DNA from: Neorhizobium petrolearium
GTDB lineage: Bacteria > Pseudomonadota > Alphaproteobacteria > Rhizobiales > Rhizobiaceae
DNA length: 64,000 nucleotides
NCBI RefSeq assembly: GCF_017873175.1
Contig: NZ_JAGGJW010000002.1
Coordinates: 124,001 to 188,000 of the forward strand
Direction: 5' to 3'
The notes under the pieces were generated by a model. The model made no database searches. It saw nothing but the letters and a program-made list of their open reading frames with translations, and was not told the origin of the DNA. Both the position numbers and the translations under genes were made by a program. Positions 34,589 to 43,545 of this stretch are shown here, in pieces; the stretch's first letter is position 1; each line of letters starts with the position of its first letter.

Positions 34589-36241
34589 TCAATTGGCTGC
34601 CAAGGCTTCCTTGGTGTCGCCCGGATAGTGGAGCTTGCCACCTTCGAGCGTATAGCCAGCGTCCTTCAAGGTCTTGGCTGCAACGTCATGGCCGGCCTTG
34701 AAACCGTCGACCACCGACTTGTCATGCCAGAACTCGAGCGCAGGCGAGACGATGGAGTTCGAGGCGACCGCGAAGCCGCGATAGGCGGCCTTGACGATCA
34801 GCTGACGGTCGACCGCTTCGGAAAGCGCACGGCGGAAGGCCGGGTCGTTGAAGGGCGGACGGCGCTCGTTGAACGCGATGTAGCGGAAGCCCATGTCGAC
34901 GGTCGACACGACTTCCAGGTCGCCGTCCTTCTTGGCGGCATCGATCAGCACTTGCGGATCGCCGGTGAACTCGCCCATGAAGTTGACTTCGCCCGAACGC
35001 AGCATGCCGAGTGCGGCTTCCGCATTGGGAACGATGCGCAGGATCCAGCGATCGACTTTCGGCGGGTTGAAGTGATCCTTGTTGGCCGCAAGCGTGACGG
35101 ACTCGTTCTTTGCCCAGGAGACGAACTTGAACGGGCCGGAACCGATCGGCATCTGTTCCTGATAGCTTTCGGCGGTTTCCGGCTTCGCGGCGAGATCCTT
35201 GAGGATCGGCTCCCAGACATGCTTCGGGATCAGATTGACCTTGGCAAGACTGGAGGTGACGAAGGAGGCTGCCGGCTTCTTCAGCTTGAAGGTGACGATA
35301 TCGCCGTTGATGGCGATCGAGTCGATATTGGTGGCGAAAGGCTTGTACATCGGCGCTTCGCCGCCGACGGCAGCCTCGAAGGAGAATTTCACGTCTTCCG
35401 GCGTGACCGGCTTGCCGTCATGCCACTTCATGCCCGACTTGAGCTTCACGTCGACCGTGGTCGCGTCCTTCCAGGTGAAGCTTTCGGCGGCCCACGGTCT
35501 CGGCAGGCCGTCCGGCCCGACACGCAGGAGCCGGTCCCAGACGAGTTCGGTGATCCAGCTGTCGACGCTGCCTGAGATGTAGAGCGGGTTGATCGCCTTG
35601 ATGTTGTCGGATGAATTGATGATCAGATCCTTCTTGGCGCCGGCCGGCTCAATGCCCAGGAAAGTCCAGGTGTTGCGGATGCCGATGCCGCTCTGGTTGA
35701 CGACCGATTCCGGCTTCCAGACCGTCTTGTCGAAGGCGAAGGTCGATTTCGGATGCACCAGCATCATATAGGGCTGATCCTTGTCGAGGATCTCCTGCGC
35801 CTTGTAGACAAGCGCCTTGCGCTTGTCCGGATCGATCTCGCCGCGCTGGGCTTCCGCCGTCGCGTCGTAATCCTTGTTCAGGTAGCCCGCGAAATTGTAG
35901 CCGTTCTCGGCGGTCGATGAATGGAAGAGGTTGAAGACGAGCTCGTCCGGATCAGAGCGCTCGGGCCGGCCGACCATCTGCCAAGCGGTCGAATCCCAGT
36001 CGTTTCGCTTGTACCAGACAACATCAGACATCTGCTCCCAGGGCATCGCCTTGACCTCGACATCGAGGCCAAGCTTGCGCCATTCCTGGGCGATGAGCTG
36101 GACGGACTGGAATTCTGCCTGCTGACCTGCCTGCGGGCGTGACAGGATGGTGATCTTGCGGATTGGATCGCCGGCAAAGGCGGGCAAGGCCAAGGCACTC
36201 ACCATCATTGCCGCACATGCGGTTCTCAAAAAGGACTTCAT
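34589..36241 (-). CDS. Peptide-type ABC transporter substrate-binding protein (family 5)
   Basis: A 550-residue periplasmic binding protein. The signal peptide MKSFLRTACAAMMVSALALPAFA is cleaved before GDPIRK. The family-5 pattern is visible as WAAESFTWKDATTVDVKLKSG, MKWHDGKPVTPEDVKFSFEA and NDPAFRRALSEAVDRQLIV. The ligand cannot be predicted from sequence; operon context (HyuA/HyuB, M20) points to a peptide-like or cyclic-amide compound. GAGGAGA precedes the ATG. It is the first gene of the long operon, divergent from the IclR gene. The 280-base promoter region carries one of two matching palindromes. Confidence 0.9.
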   Translation of the reverse strand: MKSFLRTACAAMMVSALALPAFAGDPIRKITILSRPQAGQQAEFQSVQLIAQEWRKLGLDVEVKAMPWEQMSDVVWYKRNDWDSTAWQMVGRPERSDPDELVFNLFHSSTAENGYNFAGYLNKDYDATAEAQRGEIDPDKRKALVYKAQEILDKDQPYMMLVHPKSTFAFDKTVWKPESVVNQSGIGIRNTWTFLGIEPAGAKKDLIINSSDNIKAINPLYISGSVDSWITELVWDRLLRVGPDGLPRPWAAESFTWKDATTVDVKLKSGMKWHDGKPVTPEDVKFSFEAAVGGEAPMYKPFATNIDSIAINGDIVTFKLKKPAASFVTSSLAKVNLIPKHVWEPILKDLAAKPETAESYQEQMPIGSGPFKFVSWAKNESVTLAANKDHFNPPKVDRWILRIVPNAEAALGMLRSGEVNFMGEFTGDPQVLIDAAKKDGDLEVVSTVDMGFRYIAFNERRPPFNDPAFRRALSEAVDRQLIVKAAYRGFAVASNSIVSPALEFWHDKSVVDGFKAGHDVAAKTLKDAGYTLEGGKLHYPGDTKEALAAN

Positions 36242-36425
36242 CGTTGTTCTCCTCTGAATAGCTTGACTATTCTCTTTGTTGGCGAGGGTTATCTCCCCCT
36301 TGTTTTGCGAACTTTGAAATCATCGCCGACACGCATCGCGCGCACCGAAGGAAATTTTAATCCACAGATTTCATCATCAGCACGCCTGAGGCAATTGCAT
36401 CGCGACGCACTTTGTTTTATTCCGT

Positions 36426-36438
36426 GAAACATCGTTTC
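36426..36438. promoter_or_regulatory. Candidate IclR operator 1 (GAAAC-ATC-GTTTC)
   Basis: A perfect 5-3-5 palindrome lies in the divergent region between the ABC-hyu operon and the IclR gene. The same arms recur as a longer 7-3-7 palindrome at 37455-37471, before the next gene. GAAAC-N3-GTTTC resembles sites used by KdgR-type IclR regulators. Confidence 0.55.
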
Positions 36439-36521
36439 GCATTGCAAACGAGTAAATCACATTCCCAGAAGATTGCAAGAAGCTTGAAGCAATCCATTTC
36501 ACATGCCGGAGGGCACACCCG

Positions 36522-37322
36522 ATGACCGAAACCAAGGATTACAAGATCGCAGCCGTGGATCGGGCTCTTGCGCTTTTAGAAGCGCTGGCCGATCGTCCCG
36601 AACAGGGTGTCACCTCGCTTGCGAAATCGCTCGGCATGACTAAGTCGCTCGTCTTCCGGCTGCTGCATACGCTGGAGGACCGCGGCTTCGTTTCACGGGA
36701 TGCGGAACGCGCCGAATATTCGCTCGGCTACCGCATTGGCGTACTCGGCGAGCGGCTCGGCAAGGATGGCGCCTTGCTGCATGCAGCCCGGCCGGTCATG
36801 GACGCGCTGCGTGACAAGACGTCGGAAAACATCAACCTCGTCGTCCGGGAAGGGCTGAAGAGCTATGTGCTGGCGACGCGGGCAGGCCGGCATTCGATCC
36901 GTCTCTTCGCCCAGGCCGGACGCAACGGTCCGTTGCACGCCGGCGGCGGATCGCTACTCCTGCTTGCCCATGCCGATCCCTCCGTGATCGATACTGTTCT
37001 GGCCCAGCCGCTCGAAGCCTTCACCCCGCACACGGTGACTGATCGGGCGAAACTGCTGCAGATCCTCGAACGGATCCGGGCCAACGGCTACAACATCGTA
37101 CTCAATGATCTCGATGACGGCGCCTTCTCGGTGGCGGCCCCGATCAGGGGAGCGGACGGTGCCGTCATCGCCTCGATCTCCGTCGCTGGCGCGGTGGTCC
37201 GTTTCGACGAGGAACGCCGGGAAGCCTATCTGAACGCGGCGCTGGAGGCCGCCGCAGAGATCTCTGAACGCCTGTCGATCCACGGACCAGGCGAAAGCGA
37301 TCGGATGAAATCAACAGCTTAA
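36522..37322 (+). CDS. IclR-family transcriptional regulator
   Basis: A 266-residue IclR protein. The winged helix is at residues about 8-70 (DRALALLEALADRPEQGVTSLAKSLGMTKSLVFRLLHTLEDRGFV). The C-terminal effector domain starts near residue 85 (ARPVMDALRDKTSENINLVVREGLKSYVLA) and ends with DLDDGAFSVAAPIRGADGAVIASISVAG. It is divergent from the ABC-hyu operon and followed, after a terminator-like hairpin, by the M28-like peptidase. The two GAAAC-N3-GTTTC palindromes flank this gene, so it probably controls both units. The effector is unknown. Confidence 0.88.
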   Translation: MTETKDYKIAAVDRALALLEALADRPEQGVTSLAKSLGMTKSLVFRLLHTLEDRGFVSRDAERAEYSLGYRIGVLGERLGKDGALLHAARPVMDALRDKTSENINLVVREGLKSYVLATRAGRHSIRLFAQAGRNGPLHAGGGSLLLLAHADPSVIDTVLAQPLEAFTPHTVTDRAKLLQILERIRANGYNIVLNDLDDGAFSVAAPIRGADGAVIASISVAGAVVRFDEERREAYLNAALEAAAEISERLSIHGPGESDRMKSTA

Positions 37323-37360
37323 GCTCTGCAGATCGCCTATCTTGGTCACTTCGGGAAATT

Positions 37361-37382
37361 CGGGCGCTTTAGCGCCCGTTTT
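37361..37382 (+). terminator. Intrinsic terminator after the IclR gene
   Basis: CGGGCGC-TTTA-GCGCCCG followed by TTTT lies 38 bases after the IclR stop. It separates the regulator from the peptidase gene, which therefore needs its own promoter. Confidence 0.75.
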
Positions 37383-37454
37383 CGTCAGTGCGATTTCTCG
37401 CCCACCGAACCCGCTTGCAGCGTCCAAAAACCTCTGTTAGCGTCTCCTCGTTTT

Positions 37455-37471
37455 ATGAAACAATGTTTCAT
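37455..37471. promoter_or_regulatory. Candidate IclR operator 2 (ATGAAAC-AAT-GTTTCAT)
   Basis: A perfect 7-3-7 palindrome of 17 bases, 29 bases before the peptidase start. The five inner bases of each arm are identical to those of the site at 36426-36438. A degenerate third copy of the left part (AAAACAATTT) follows at about 37477. Confidence 0.6.
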
Positions 37472-37500
37472 CTAATAAAACAATTTGGGGAGTACCGGAG

Positions 37501-39225
37501 ATGAATGAGACCGAATCCGCCGTTCTGGGAGCGGTGAAACTGGATGAGACCTGGGCGCTGATCGAGAGCTTCTCGACCTACAAGCGCGAGCATCCGACCG
37601 ACGTGAACCGTGGCATGGACGAGGTGGCCGCGCGGCTGAAGAAGTACGGTGTCGATGTGACCATGCACGAGCCGAACCTCTATCTGAGCCTTCCGGGGCT
37701 TGCCCGTGTCGAGGCCGGCGGCAGGACCTTTCGTGCCAAGCCGCCGGCTTACGCGAAGGACGCCAGGGCCGGCGTGAAGGGCGAACTGGTCTATATCGCA
37801 AGCCTCCAGCCGAAGGCGATCTCGACCATGTTCGAGAAGGCCGTCGAGGACACCGACAACCTCGCGGCACGGGTGCGCGGCAAGATCGTTCTCTCCGAAG
37901 GTTTCGCCAATCCCGGCCTTGTCTCGCAATTCACGGAACTGGGAGCGATCGGTGTCATTGCCATCAACCCCGGCGTCGACATCCATTGGGGCATCTGCAC
38001 CACCGTCTGGGGCACGCCGGACCTTGACGACCTGCCGCGTAAGCCTTCTATCCCGGCCGTCGCCGTCAACCGGGAGAGCGGCGACGCACTCATCGAGCTT
38101 GCCGGAAGCGGAACGGAAGTTACGGTTTTCACCGACATGGAAGAAGGCTGGTTCACCTCCAAGTTGCCGGAAGTCTTCATCAAGGGCACCGAGGAGCCGG
38201 AAAAATACATCCTGCTGCATGGGCATCTCGATAGCTGGGACGTCGGCGTCGGCGACAACGCCACCGGCGATGCAACCCTCCTCGAAATCGCCCGCGTCCT
38301 TTGGGAGAACCGCGACAAGCTGAAGCGCTCGGTGCGCATCTGCTGGTGGCCTGGCCATTCGACCGGCCGTTATGCCGGCTCGACCTGGTTCTCGGATAAT
38401 TTCGCCCTCGACCTCGACGAGAATTGCGTCGCCTCGGTCAATTGCGACAGCCCCGGTTGCCGCTGGGCAACAGAGTTCATCAACCTCTGCATGATGAGCG
38501 AGACGGAAGCCTTTCTCTCTGACGTCATCCGGGAAGTAGCCGGCAAACAAGCTGAAGGCGAGCGCCCGCACCGCGCCGGCGACTATTCCTTCAACAATAT
38601 CGGGCTTTCGAGTTACCTGATGCTGTCCTCCACCATGGCCGACCGCGCCCGCGAGGAGAAGGGCTACTATACGGTCGGCGGCTGCGGCGGCAATATCGCC
38701 TGGCACACCGAGAACGACACGCTGGAAATCGCAGACAAGGACATCCTGCTGCGCGACATCAAGGTCTACCTGCTCGCCGTGCTACGCAACGCCAATGCGA
38801 AGATCCTGCCCTTCGACTGGCGCGCGACGGCGAAGGAATTCCTCCACACGGTCGACACCTATCAAAAGAAGGCCGGCGACCGCTTCGATCTTTCGCCGAC
38901 CCGCAAGGCGGTGGAATCGCTGGCTGCAGCATTGACGACCTTCTATGCCGGCATCGACTCCGGCAAGGTGGAAGCGACAAAGGCCAACCACGTGATCCAG
39001 CGTCTCGCCCGCATCCTCGTGCCGCTCAACTTCACCCGCGAGCAGCGTTTCCGCCACGATCCGGCCCTCCCGATCCCGGAACTGCCGGCGATCTCGACGG
39101 CCGCCGATTTCGACAAGCTCGATCCGGCCAAGCATGGTTTCGCCAAGACGCAACTCGTGCGCGGCCAGAACCGCATCATCGCCGCGGTGCGCCAAGCCGA
39201 GGAACTCGTCCGCTCCGCCGCCTGA
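37501..39225 (+). CDS. M28-family-like peptidase with altered metal-site glutamates
   Basis: A 574-residue protein with the M28 layout: a PA-like insert near residues 85-215 between two parts of the zinc-peptidase fold. LHGHLDSWDVGVGDNATGDA gives the His-x-Asp and bridging Asp region, VNCDSPGC the next Asp, and WHTENDTLEI the final His. The segment that normally reads GEExGLxGS (catalytic and zinc-binding glutamates) is instead WWPGHSTGRYAGSTWF. Without those glutamates normal aminopeptidase chemistry is doubtful unless another residue substitutes. There is no signal peptide, so it is cytoplasmic. It has its own promoter with a candidate IclR site, and a strong terminator follows. It may process the compound imported by the ABC system. 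Confidence 0.8.
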   Translation: MNETESAVLGAVKLDETWALIESFSTYKREHPTDVNRGMDEVAARLKKYGVDVTMHEPNLYLSLPGLARVEAGGRTFRAKPPAYAKDARAGVKGELVYIASLQPKAISTMFEKAVEDTDNLAARVRGKIVLSEGFANPGLVSQFTELGAIGVIAINPGVDIHWGICTTVWGTPDLDDLPRKPSIPAVAVNRESGDALIELAGSGTEVTVFTDMEEGWFTSKLPEVFIKGTEEPEKYILLHGHLDSWDVGVGDNATGDATLLEIARVLWENRDKLKRSVRICWWPGHSTGRYAGSTWFSDNFALDLDENCVASVNCDSPGCRWATEFINLCMMSETEAFLSDVIREVAGKQAEGERPHRAGDYSFNNIGLSSYLMLSSTMADRAREEKGYYTVGGCGGNIAWHTENDTLEIADKDILLRDIKVYLLAVLRNANAKILPFDWRATAKEFLHTVDTYQKKAGDRFDLSPTRKAVESLAAALTTFYAGIDSGKVEATKANHVIQRLARILVPLNFTREQRFRHDPALPIPELPAISTAADFDKLDPAKHGFAKTQLVRGQNRIIAAVRQAEELVRSAA

Positions 39226-39241
39226 TCACGACCTGAAGAAT

Positions 39242-39281
39242 CGAAAGCCCGCGCCGGCTTGGCCGGCGCGGGCTTTCGTTT
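39242..39281. terminator. Strong intrinsic terminator after the M28-like gene
   Basis: A perfect 17-bp stem, CGAAAGCCCGCGCCGGC (39242-39258) with its complement at 39262-39278, around a TTG loop and followed by TTT. It lies 17 bases after the stop codon. Confidence 0.88.
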
Positions 39282-39311
39282 GACTGGCGACAATCCGCAA
39301 AGGATCTGATG

Positions 39312-39328
39312 ATGTCATAAAATGACAT
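39312..39328. promoter_or_regulatory. Candidate operator: 17-bp palindrome ATGTCAT-AAA-ATGACAT
   Basis: A perfect 7-3-7 palindrome lies between the terminator and the molybdenum hydroxylase gene. It has the same geometry as the IclR boxes but a different sequence, so a different regulator is expected. Only this copy was noticed in the window. Confidence 0.5.
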
Positions 39329-39468
39329 TTGTCAGAGTTGAATTCTTCCTTTAGCGTCAGCCTCCGGGACAGGGTGGGAAGGCCGGGCGGAATCTCGTCC
39401 GATGCCTGCTTCGCAGTGGAATCTTGCAGAAAAGTTCGGCCCGGACCTGGCCGGCATGGGAGAGTGTT

Positions 39469-41778
39469 TTGAGCAGTGATCATGAGGTCTTCACCGGCCG
39501 CCGGGAAGACATGAGACTTGTGACCGGACAAGGCGTCTATACCGCCGACAATATATTGGAAGGCCAACTCCACGCCGCCTTCTTGCGGGCGGACCTGCCG
39601 CATGCACGCATCGTTTCGATCGATGTAGAGGCGGCTCTGGAAGCACCCGGCGTCCGTCTCGTACTGACGGGCAAGGATGCGCTGGAGGCAAACCTGATCG
39701 CTCCCGGCCCACTTGTCTCCTTTCCCGGCGTCGACGGCATGAAGATCAGGGCACCCGCCCGCTACGCCCTTTCGATCGACCGCGTGCGCTTCGTCGGCGA
39801 ACCGGTCGCGATCGTGGTGGCCGACAGCGCCGATGCGGCGGCCGATGCGATGGAACTGATCTCCGTCGAATATGAAGAACTGCCGGCCGTCACCTCCCCC
39901 GAGGCGGCTCTCGATAACGGTGCGCCGCAGCTCTTCGACGACGTGCCGGGCAATCTCGTCTTCCTGCACGGCTTCGGCGACGAGGCCGCGACCGAAGCCG
40001 CCTTCGCGAGCGCCGCGCATATCTCGACGCTCACGGTCGAATCGCAGCGCGTCGCCGCCAATCCCATGGAGCTCAAATCCTTCATCGCGGCCTACCACCC
40101 GGAAACGGACGTGTTCGACGTCTATTCCGCCAGCCAGGGCACGGGGCTTGCTGACGGGCTTGCCCGTTTCACCGGCCATCCTCCGGAAAAGGTCAGGCAT
40201 CACATGGGCGATGTCGGCGGCAGCTTCGGCATCCGCGGCGCTGCCTATCCGGAATATGCGGCGATCATGCTTGCTGCGAAAAAACTCTGTCGCCCGGTGC
40301 GCTGGACCGCCAGCCGCACAGAGAGCTTCCTTGCCGACTACCACGGCCGCGCGGTAAAATTCACCGGCGAGCTTGCGCTCGGCGAAGATGGCAAGTTCCT
40401 TGCCATCCGTATGAATGTCGTTTGCGATCTCGGCGCCTATCACTCGCCGCCGGGCGCGCTGATCAACATCCTGAACCCGATGCTCACCGGCACCGGCTGC
40501 TACCAGATTCCGACCGTCTTCGGGCTCAACCGCCTCGCCTTCACGAACACCTCTCCGATCGCCGCCTATCGCGGCGCGGGACGTCCCGACATCAATTATA
40601 TGGTCGAGCGGCTGGTCGACCAGGCCGCCGTCGATATCGGCATGGACCGCGTCGAGATCCGTCGCAGGAACCTGATCCCGGATGACGCCTATCCCTATCA
40701 GACTCCGACCACCATCTACGACAGCGGCAGCTACAAGGCCATGCTCGAGGAAGCCGTCTCGATCGCCGACTGGAAGGGTTTCGAGGCGCGTCGGGAACAG
40801 TCCGAAAGGCAGGGCAATCTGCGCGGCATCGGTATGGGAATCTTCATCGAGCCATCCGGCGGCGGACACATGCCGGAGGAAACCGAAATCCGCTTCGAGC
40901 CCGACGGTACGGTGACGCTCTACACCCTTTCCGGTTCCGCCGGCCAGGGCCACGAGACGGTGTTCCCGCAACTGGTCGCGAAGGAACTCGGCATCGACGA
41001 GAACCTGATCACGCTGCGTGCCAACAGTGTTCAAGCCCCGCACAAGCTGAAAGGTGCGGGTACGATGGGTTCGCGCAGCATGGCCTCGCACGGAGCGTCG
41101 CTCACGGTTACTTCCCGCGAAGTGGTCAAGAAGGGCTTCAAACTCGCAGCGGACGCACTGGAAGCCTCCGAGAACGACATCGAATTCGACCACGGCCACT
41201 ACAAGGTCGCCGGCACCAACCTCTCCATTTCGCTTATGGAACTTGCAGCCCGCAATTCCGCGCCGGATGGCAATGCGCTGGATACGCTGGCGGCGATCCA
41301 GCCGGAACGCAATTTTCCGGGCGGCGTGCATGTCGCCGAAGTGGAGATCGACCCCGGTACCGGCGAGACCAGGGTCATTTCCTATATCGGCGTCGACGAT
41401 GCCGGGCATGTGATCAACCACACGCTCCTCGAAGGCCAGATGCATGGCGGCCTTGCCCAGGGGGCCGGCCAGGTATTCGGCGAGCAGATCGTCTACGACG
41501 AAGAAAGCGGCCAGCTCCTGACCGCCACTTTCATGGACTATTTCATGCCGCGCGCCGACTTCATGCCGACGCCGCGCTTCTTCGACATGCCGACGCCATC
41601 GCCCACCAACGTGCTCGGCGCCAAGGGCGGCGGAGAGGCCGGCACGACCGGAGCGCTGCCGACGCTGATGAACGCCGTGATGGACGCCCTGCGCCGGTCG
41701 GGCGTCAAAGAGTTCGATATGCCGGCAACGCCCCACAGGGTCTGGGCGGCCTTGAACTCGGCGGGTGCCAACGTCTGA
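39469..41778 (+). CDS. Orphan molybdenum hydroxylase large subunit (xanthine dehydrogenase/CoxL family, type II)
   Basis: A 769-residue Moco subunit beginning at a TTG with ATGGGAGAG just upstream. This start keeps the conserved opening GRREDMRLVTGQGVYTADN. The Moco blocks are HHMGDVGGSFGIRGAAYPEYA and SGSAGQGHETVFPQLVAKELG, and the catalytic glutamate is in GAKGGGEAGTTGALPT. The active-site loop reads AAYRGAGRPDINYMVERL rather than AYxCSFR, which excludes true aerobic CO dehydrogenase. No Fe-S or FAD subunit gene is adjacent: a terminator and peptidase lie upstream and a kinase downstream. The partners must be elsewhere, or be borrowed from another complex such as the one at 16044-17512, or the enzyme uses a different electron route. 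Confidence 0.83.
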   Translation: MSSDHEVFTGRREDMRLVTGQGVYTADNILEGQLHAAFLRADLPHARIVSIDVEAALEAPGVRLVLTGKDALEANLIAPGPLVSFPGVDGMKIRAPARYALSIDRVRFVGEPVAIVVADSADAAADAMELISVEYEELPAVTSPEAALDNGAPQLFDDVPGNLVFLHGFGDEAATEAAFASAAHISTLTVESQRVAANPMELKSFIAAYHPETDVFDVYSASQGTGLADGLARFTGHPPEKVRHHMGDVGGSFGIRGAAYPEYAAIMLAAKKLCRPVRWTASRTESFLADYHGRAVKFTGELALGEDGKFLAIRMNVVCDLGAYHSPPGALINILNPMLTGTGCYQIPTVFGLNRLAFTNTSPIAAYRGAGRPDINYMVERLVDQAAVDIGMDRVEIRRRNLIPDDAYPYQTPTTIYDSGSYKAMLEEAVSIADWKGFEARREQSERQGNLRGIGMGIFIEPSGGGHMPEETEIRFEPDGTVTLYTLSGSAGQGHETVFPQLVAKELGIDENLITLRANSVQAPHKLKGAGTMGSRSMASHGASLTVTSREVVKKGFKLAADALEASENDIEFDHGHYKVAGTNLSISLMELAARNSAPDGNALDTLAAIQPERNFPGGVHVAEVEIDPGTGETRVISYIGVDDAGHVINHTLLEGQMHGGLAQGAGQVFGEQIVYDEESGQLLTATFMDYFMPRADFMPTPRFFDMPTPSPTNVLGAKGGGEAGTTGALPTLMNAVMDALRRSGVKEFDMPATPHRVWAALNSAGANV

Positions 41779-41829
41779 CGGAAGCGATAAAGTCGTCCGG
41801 AGACGAGTCCCCCTGCAGGATGCCGGATA

Positions 41830-42450
41830 ATGAAACTGGACGATATTGCTGAAACCGTGATGAACCGAGCGAAAGACAGGCGGCGGTTCATCGTCGCAAT
41901 CGCGGGACCGCCGGGCGCCGGCAAATCGACCTTTGCCGATGCGCTGCGCGAAGCCCTCATCGCTCGCGGAGAAACCGTCGAAATCCTGCCGATGGACGGC
42001 TTCCATATGGACAACGGCATTCTGAGCGCGCGTGGCCTCCTGCCCCGCAAGGGTGCACCGGAGACATTCGACGTTCGCGGCTTTGCCGACACCCTCAAGG
42101 CCGTCCGGCAGGCGGACGAGGAAGTGCTGGTGCCGGTCTTCGACCGGTCCCGCGAGATCGCCATCGCCTCGGCTCGCCCGATTGCGCCGGACACCCATAT
42201 CGTGCTTGCGGAAGGCAATTACCTGCTGATCGACCACGCCCCCTGGTCGCGGCTCAAGGATATGTTCGATCTCACGATCTTTGTCGGCCCATCGGAAGAC
42301 GTGCTGCGAGAACGGCTCATCGCGCGATGGGTCCATCACGGCCTCGACGAAGCCGGCATCGCATGGAAACTCGACGGCAACGACCTGCCGAACGGGCGCT
42401 ATATCATCGCCAATTCGCGGCCTGCCGATATCCGGCTGGAGATATTCTGA
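41830..42450 (+). CDS. Uridine kinase-like P-loop kinase
   Basis: A 206-residue P-loop kinase of the uridine kinase/PanK-like group. Walker A is IAGPPGAGKSTFADALREAL. PMDGFHMDNGILSARGLLPRKGAPETFD is the acceptor-binding segment typical of rhizobial FrcK-like proteins encoded with sugar transporters. Further blocks are VLAEGNYLLIDHAPW and RERLIARWVHHGLD. The phosphate acceptor is probably a nucleoside or sugar. It lies 51 bases after the molybdenum hydroxylase gene and converges with the sugar ABC operon, whose last gene ends two bases away. Confidence 0.8.
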   Translation: MKLDDIAETVMNRAKDRRRFIVAIAGPPGAGKSTFADALREALIARGETVEILPMDGFHMDNGILSARGLLPRKGAPETFDVRGFADTLKAVRQADEEVLVPVFDRSREIAIASARPIAPDTHIVLAEGNYLLIDHAPWSRLKDMFDLTIFVGPSEDVLRERLIARWVHHGLDEAGIAWKLDGNDLPNGRYIIANSRPADIRLEIF

Positions 42451-42452
42451 AA

Positions 42453-43523
42453 TTACAGCGCGACACCGCTCTCGCGGTCGAAGACATGCACCTGTTCAGC
42501 GGGAATATTGGCCTCAAACCGCGCGCCGTAGCGGGCCGGATATTCACCGTCGACGATCGCCACGACCGGCTGGCCGGCAAGATCGAAGACCACATGTGTC
42601 TGCGCCCCGGTCGGCTCGACCAGCAAAGTCTGCCCCGCGAGCACCGTCCCGCCCACGCCGGGACTCAAGTGCTCGGGACGCAGGCCGACTTTTATCGCCT
42701 GGCCGCGCTTCACCTTGCGGTCCGCCGCAATGCGGATCGCCGTCCCGTCGCTAAGGCGCGCCGCCGGTTCGCCGCCCTCGCCGTCCACCGTGCCATCAAG
42801 GATGTTCATGGCCGGCGAGCCGATGAAGGCGGCGACGAAGAGATTGGCCGGCTTCTTATAGAGTTCCATCGGTGTACCTTCCTGCTCCATCCGGCCTTGA
42901 TTCAGCACGACGACGCGGTCGGCGAGCGTCATCGCCTCGATCTGGTCGTGGGTGACGTAGATTGAAGTGGTACCGACCTTCTGGTGAAGCGTCTTGATTT
43001 CGGAGCGCATCTGCACGCGCAGCTTCGCGTCGAGATTGGAAAGCGGCTCGTCGAACAGGAAGACTGCAGGGTTGCGGACAATCGCCCGGCCCATGGCGAC
43101 GCGTTGCCGTTGGCCGCCGGAGAGCTGAGCCGGCTTGCGATCGAGAAGCGGCATGAGGTCGAGCATGCGGGCCGCCTCATTGACTCGTTCGGCGATCACC
43201 GGTTTCGGCGCACCGGAAAGGCGCAGGTTGAAACCCATGTTTTCCGCCACCGTCATGTGCGGATAGAGCGCATAGGACTGGAACACCATGGCGATGTTGC
43301 GTTCGCGCGGCGTCAGATCGTTGACCACCGCATGGTCGATGACGACATCGCCGGCCGTGATCTCTTCAAGCCCGGCGATCATCCGCAGCAGCGTCGATTT
43401 TCCGCAGCCGGATGGGCCGACCAATGCGATGAACTGGCCGTCTTCGATCGACAGGGAGACGCCATGGATCACTTCGAGCGAGCCGTAGGCCTTGCGGACA
43501 TTCCTGAGTTCGACGGATGCCAT
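42453..43523 (-). CDS. Sugar ABC transporter ATPase (UgpC/MsmK type; candidate smoH)
   Basis: A 356-residue CUT1-type ATPase. Walker A is [19 protein letters not shown], the Q-loop is [16 protein letters not shown], the signature is [16 protein letters not shown], and Walker B is [18 protein letters not shown]-terminal TOBE/OB regulatory domain follows ([14 protein letters not shown]). It is the last gene of a binding protein-permease-permease-ATPase operon. Given the sulfoquinovose genes 7 kb away, it may serve the same role as SmoH, but family ATPases are not substrate-specific. Confidence 0.9.
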   Translation of the reverse strand: MASVELRNVRKAYGSLEVIHGVSLSIEDGQFIALVGPSGCGKSTLLRMIAGLEEITAGDVVIDHAVVNDLTPRERNIAMVFQSYALYPHMTVAENMGFNLRLSGAPKPVIAERVNEAARMLDLMPLLDRKPAQLSGGQRQRVAMGRAIVRNPAVFLFDEPLSNLDAKLRVQMRSEIKTLHQKVGTTSIYVTHDQIEAMTLADRVVVLNQGRMEQEGTPMELYKKPANLFVAAFIGSPAMNILDGTVDGEGGEPAARLSDGTAIRIAADRKVKRGQAIKVGLRPEHLSPGVGGTVLAGQTLLVEPTGAQTHVVFDLAGQPVVAIVDGEYPARYGARFEANIPAEQVHVFDRESGVAL

Positions 43524-43545
43524 GATAATACCTCCGATCCTGCGC

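Noticed and set aside
39469..41778. Aerobic carbon monoxide dehydrogenase CoxL
   Set aside because: The active-site loop reads AYRGAGR, not AYxCSFR, and no CoxM/CoxS genes are present.
39226..42339. 1037-codon open frame on the minus strand opposite the molybdenum hydroxylase and kinase genes
   Set aside because: It has no ribosome site or recognisable domains and is His/Arg/Gly-rich. It is antisense to two clear genes and arises from third-position G/C bias.
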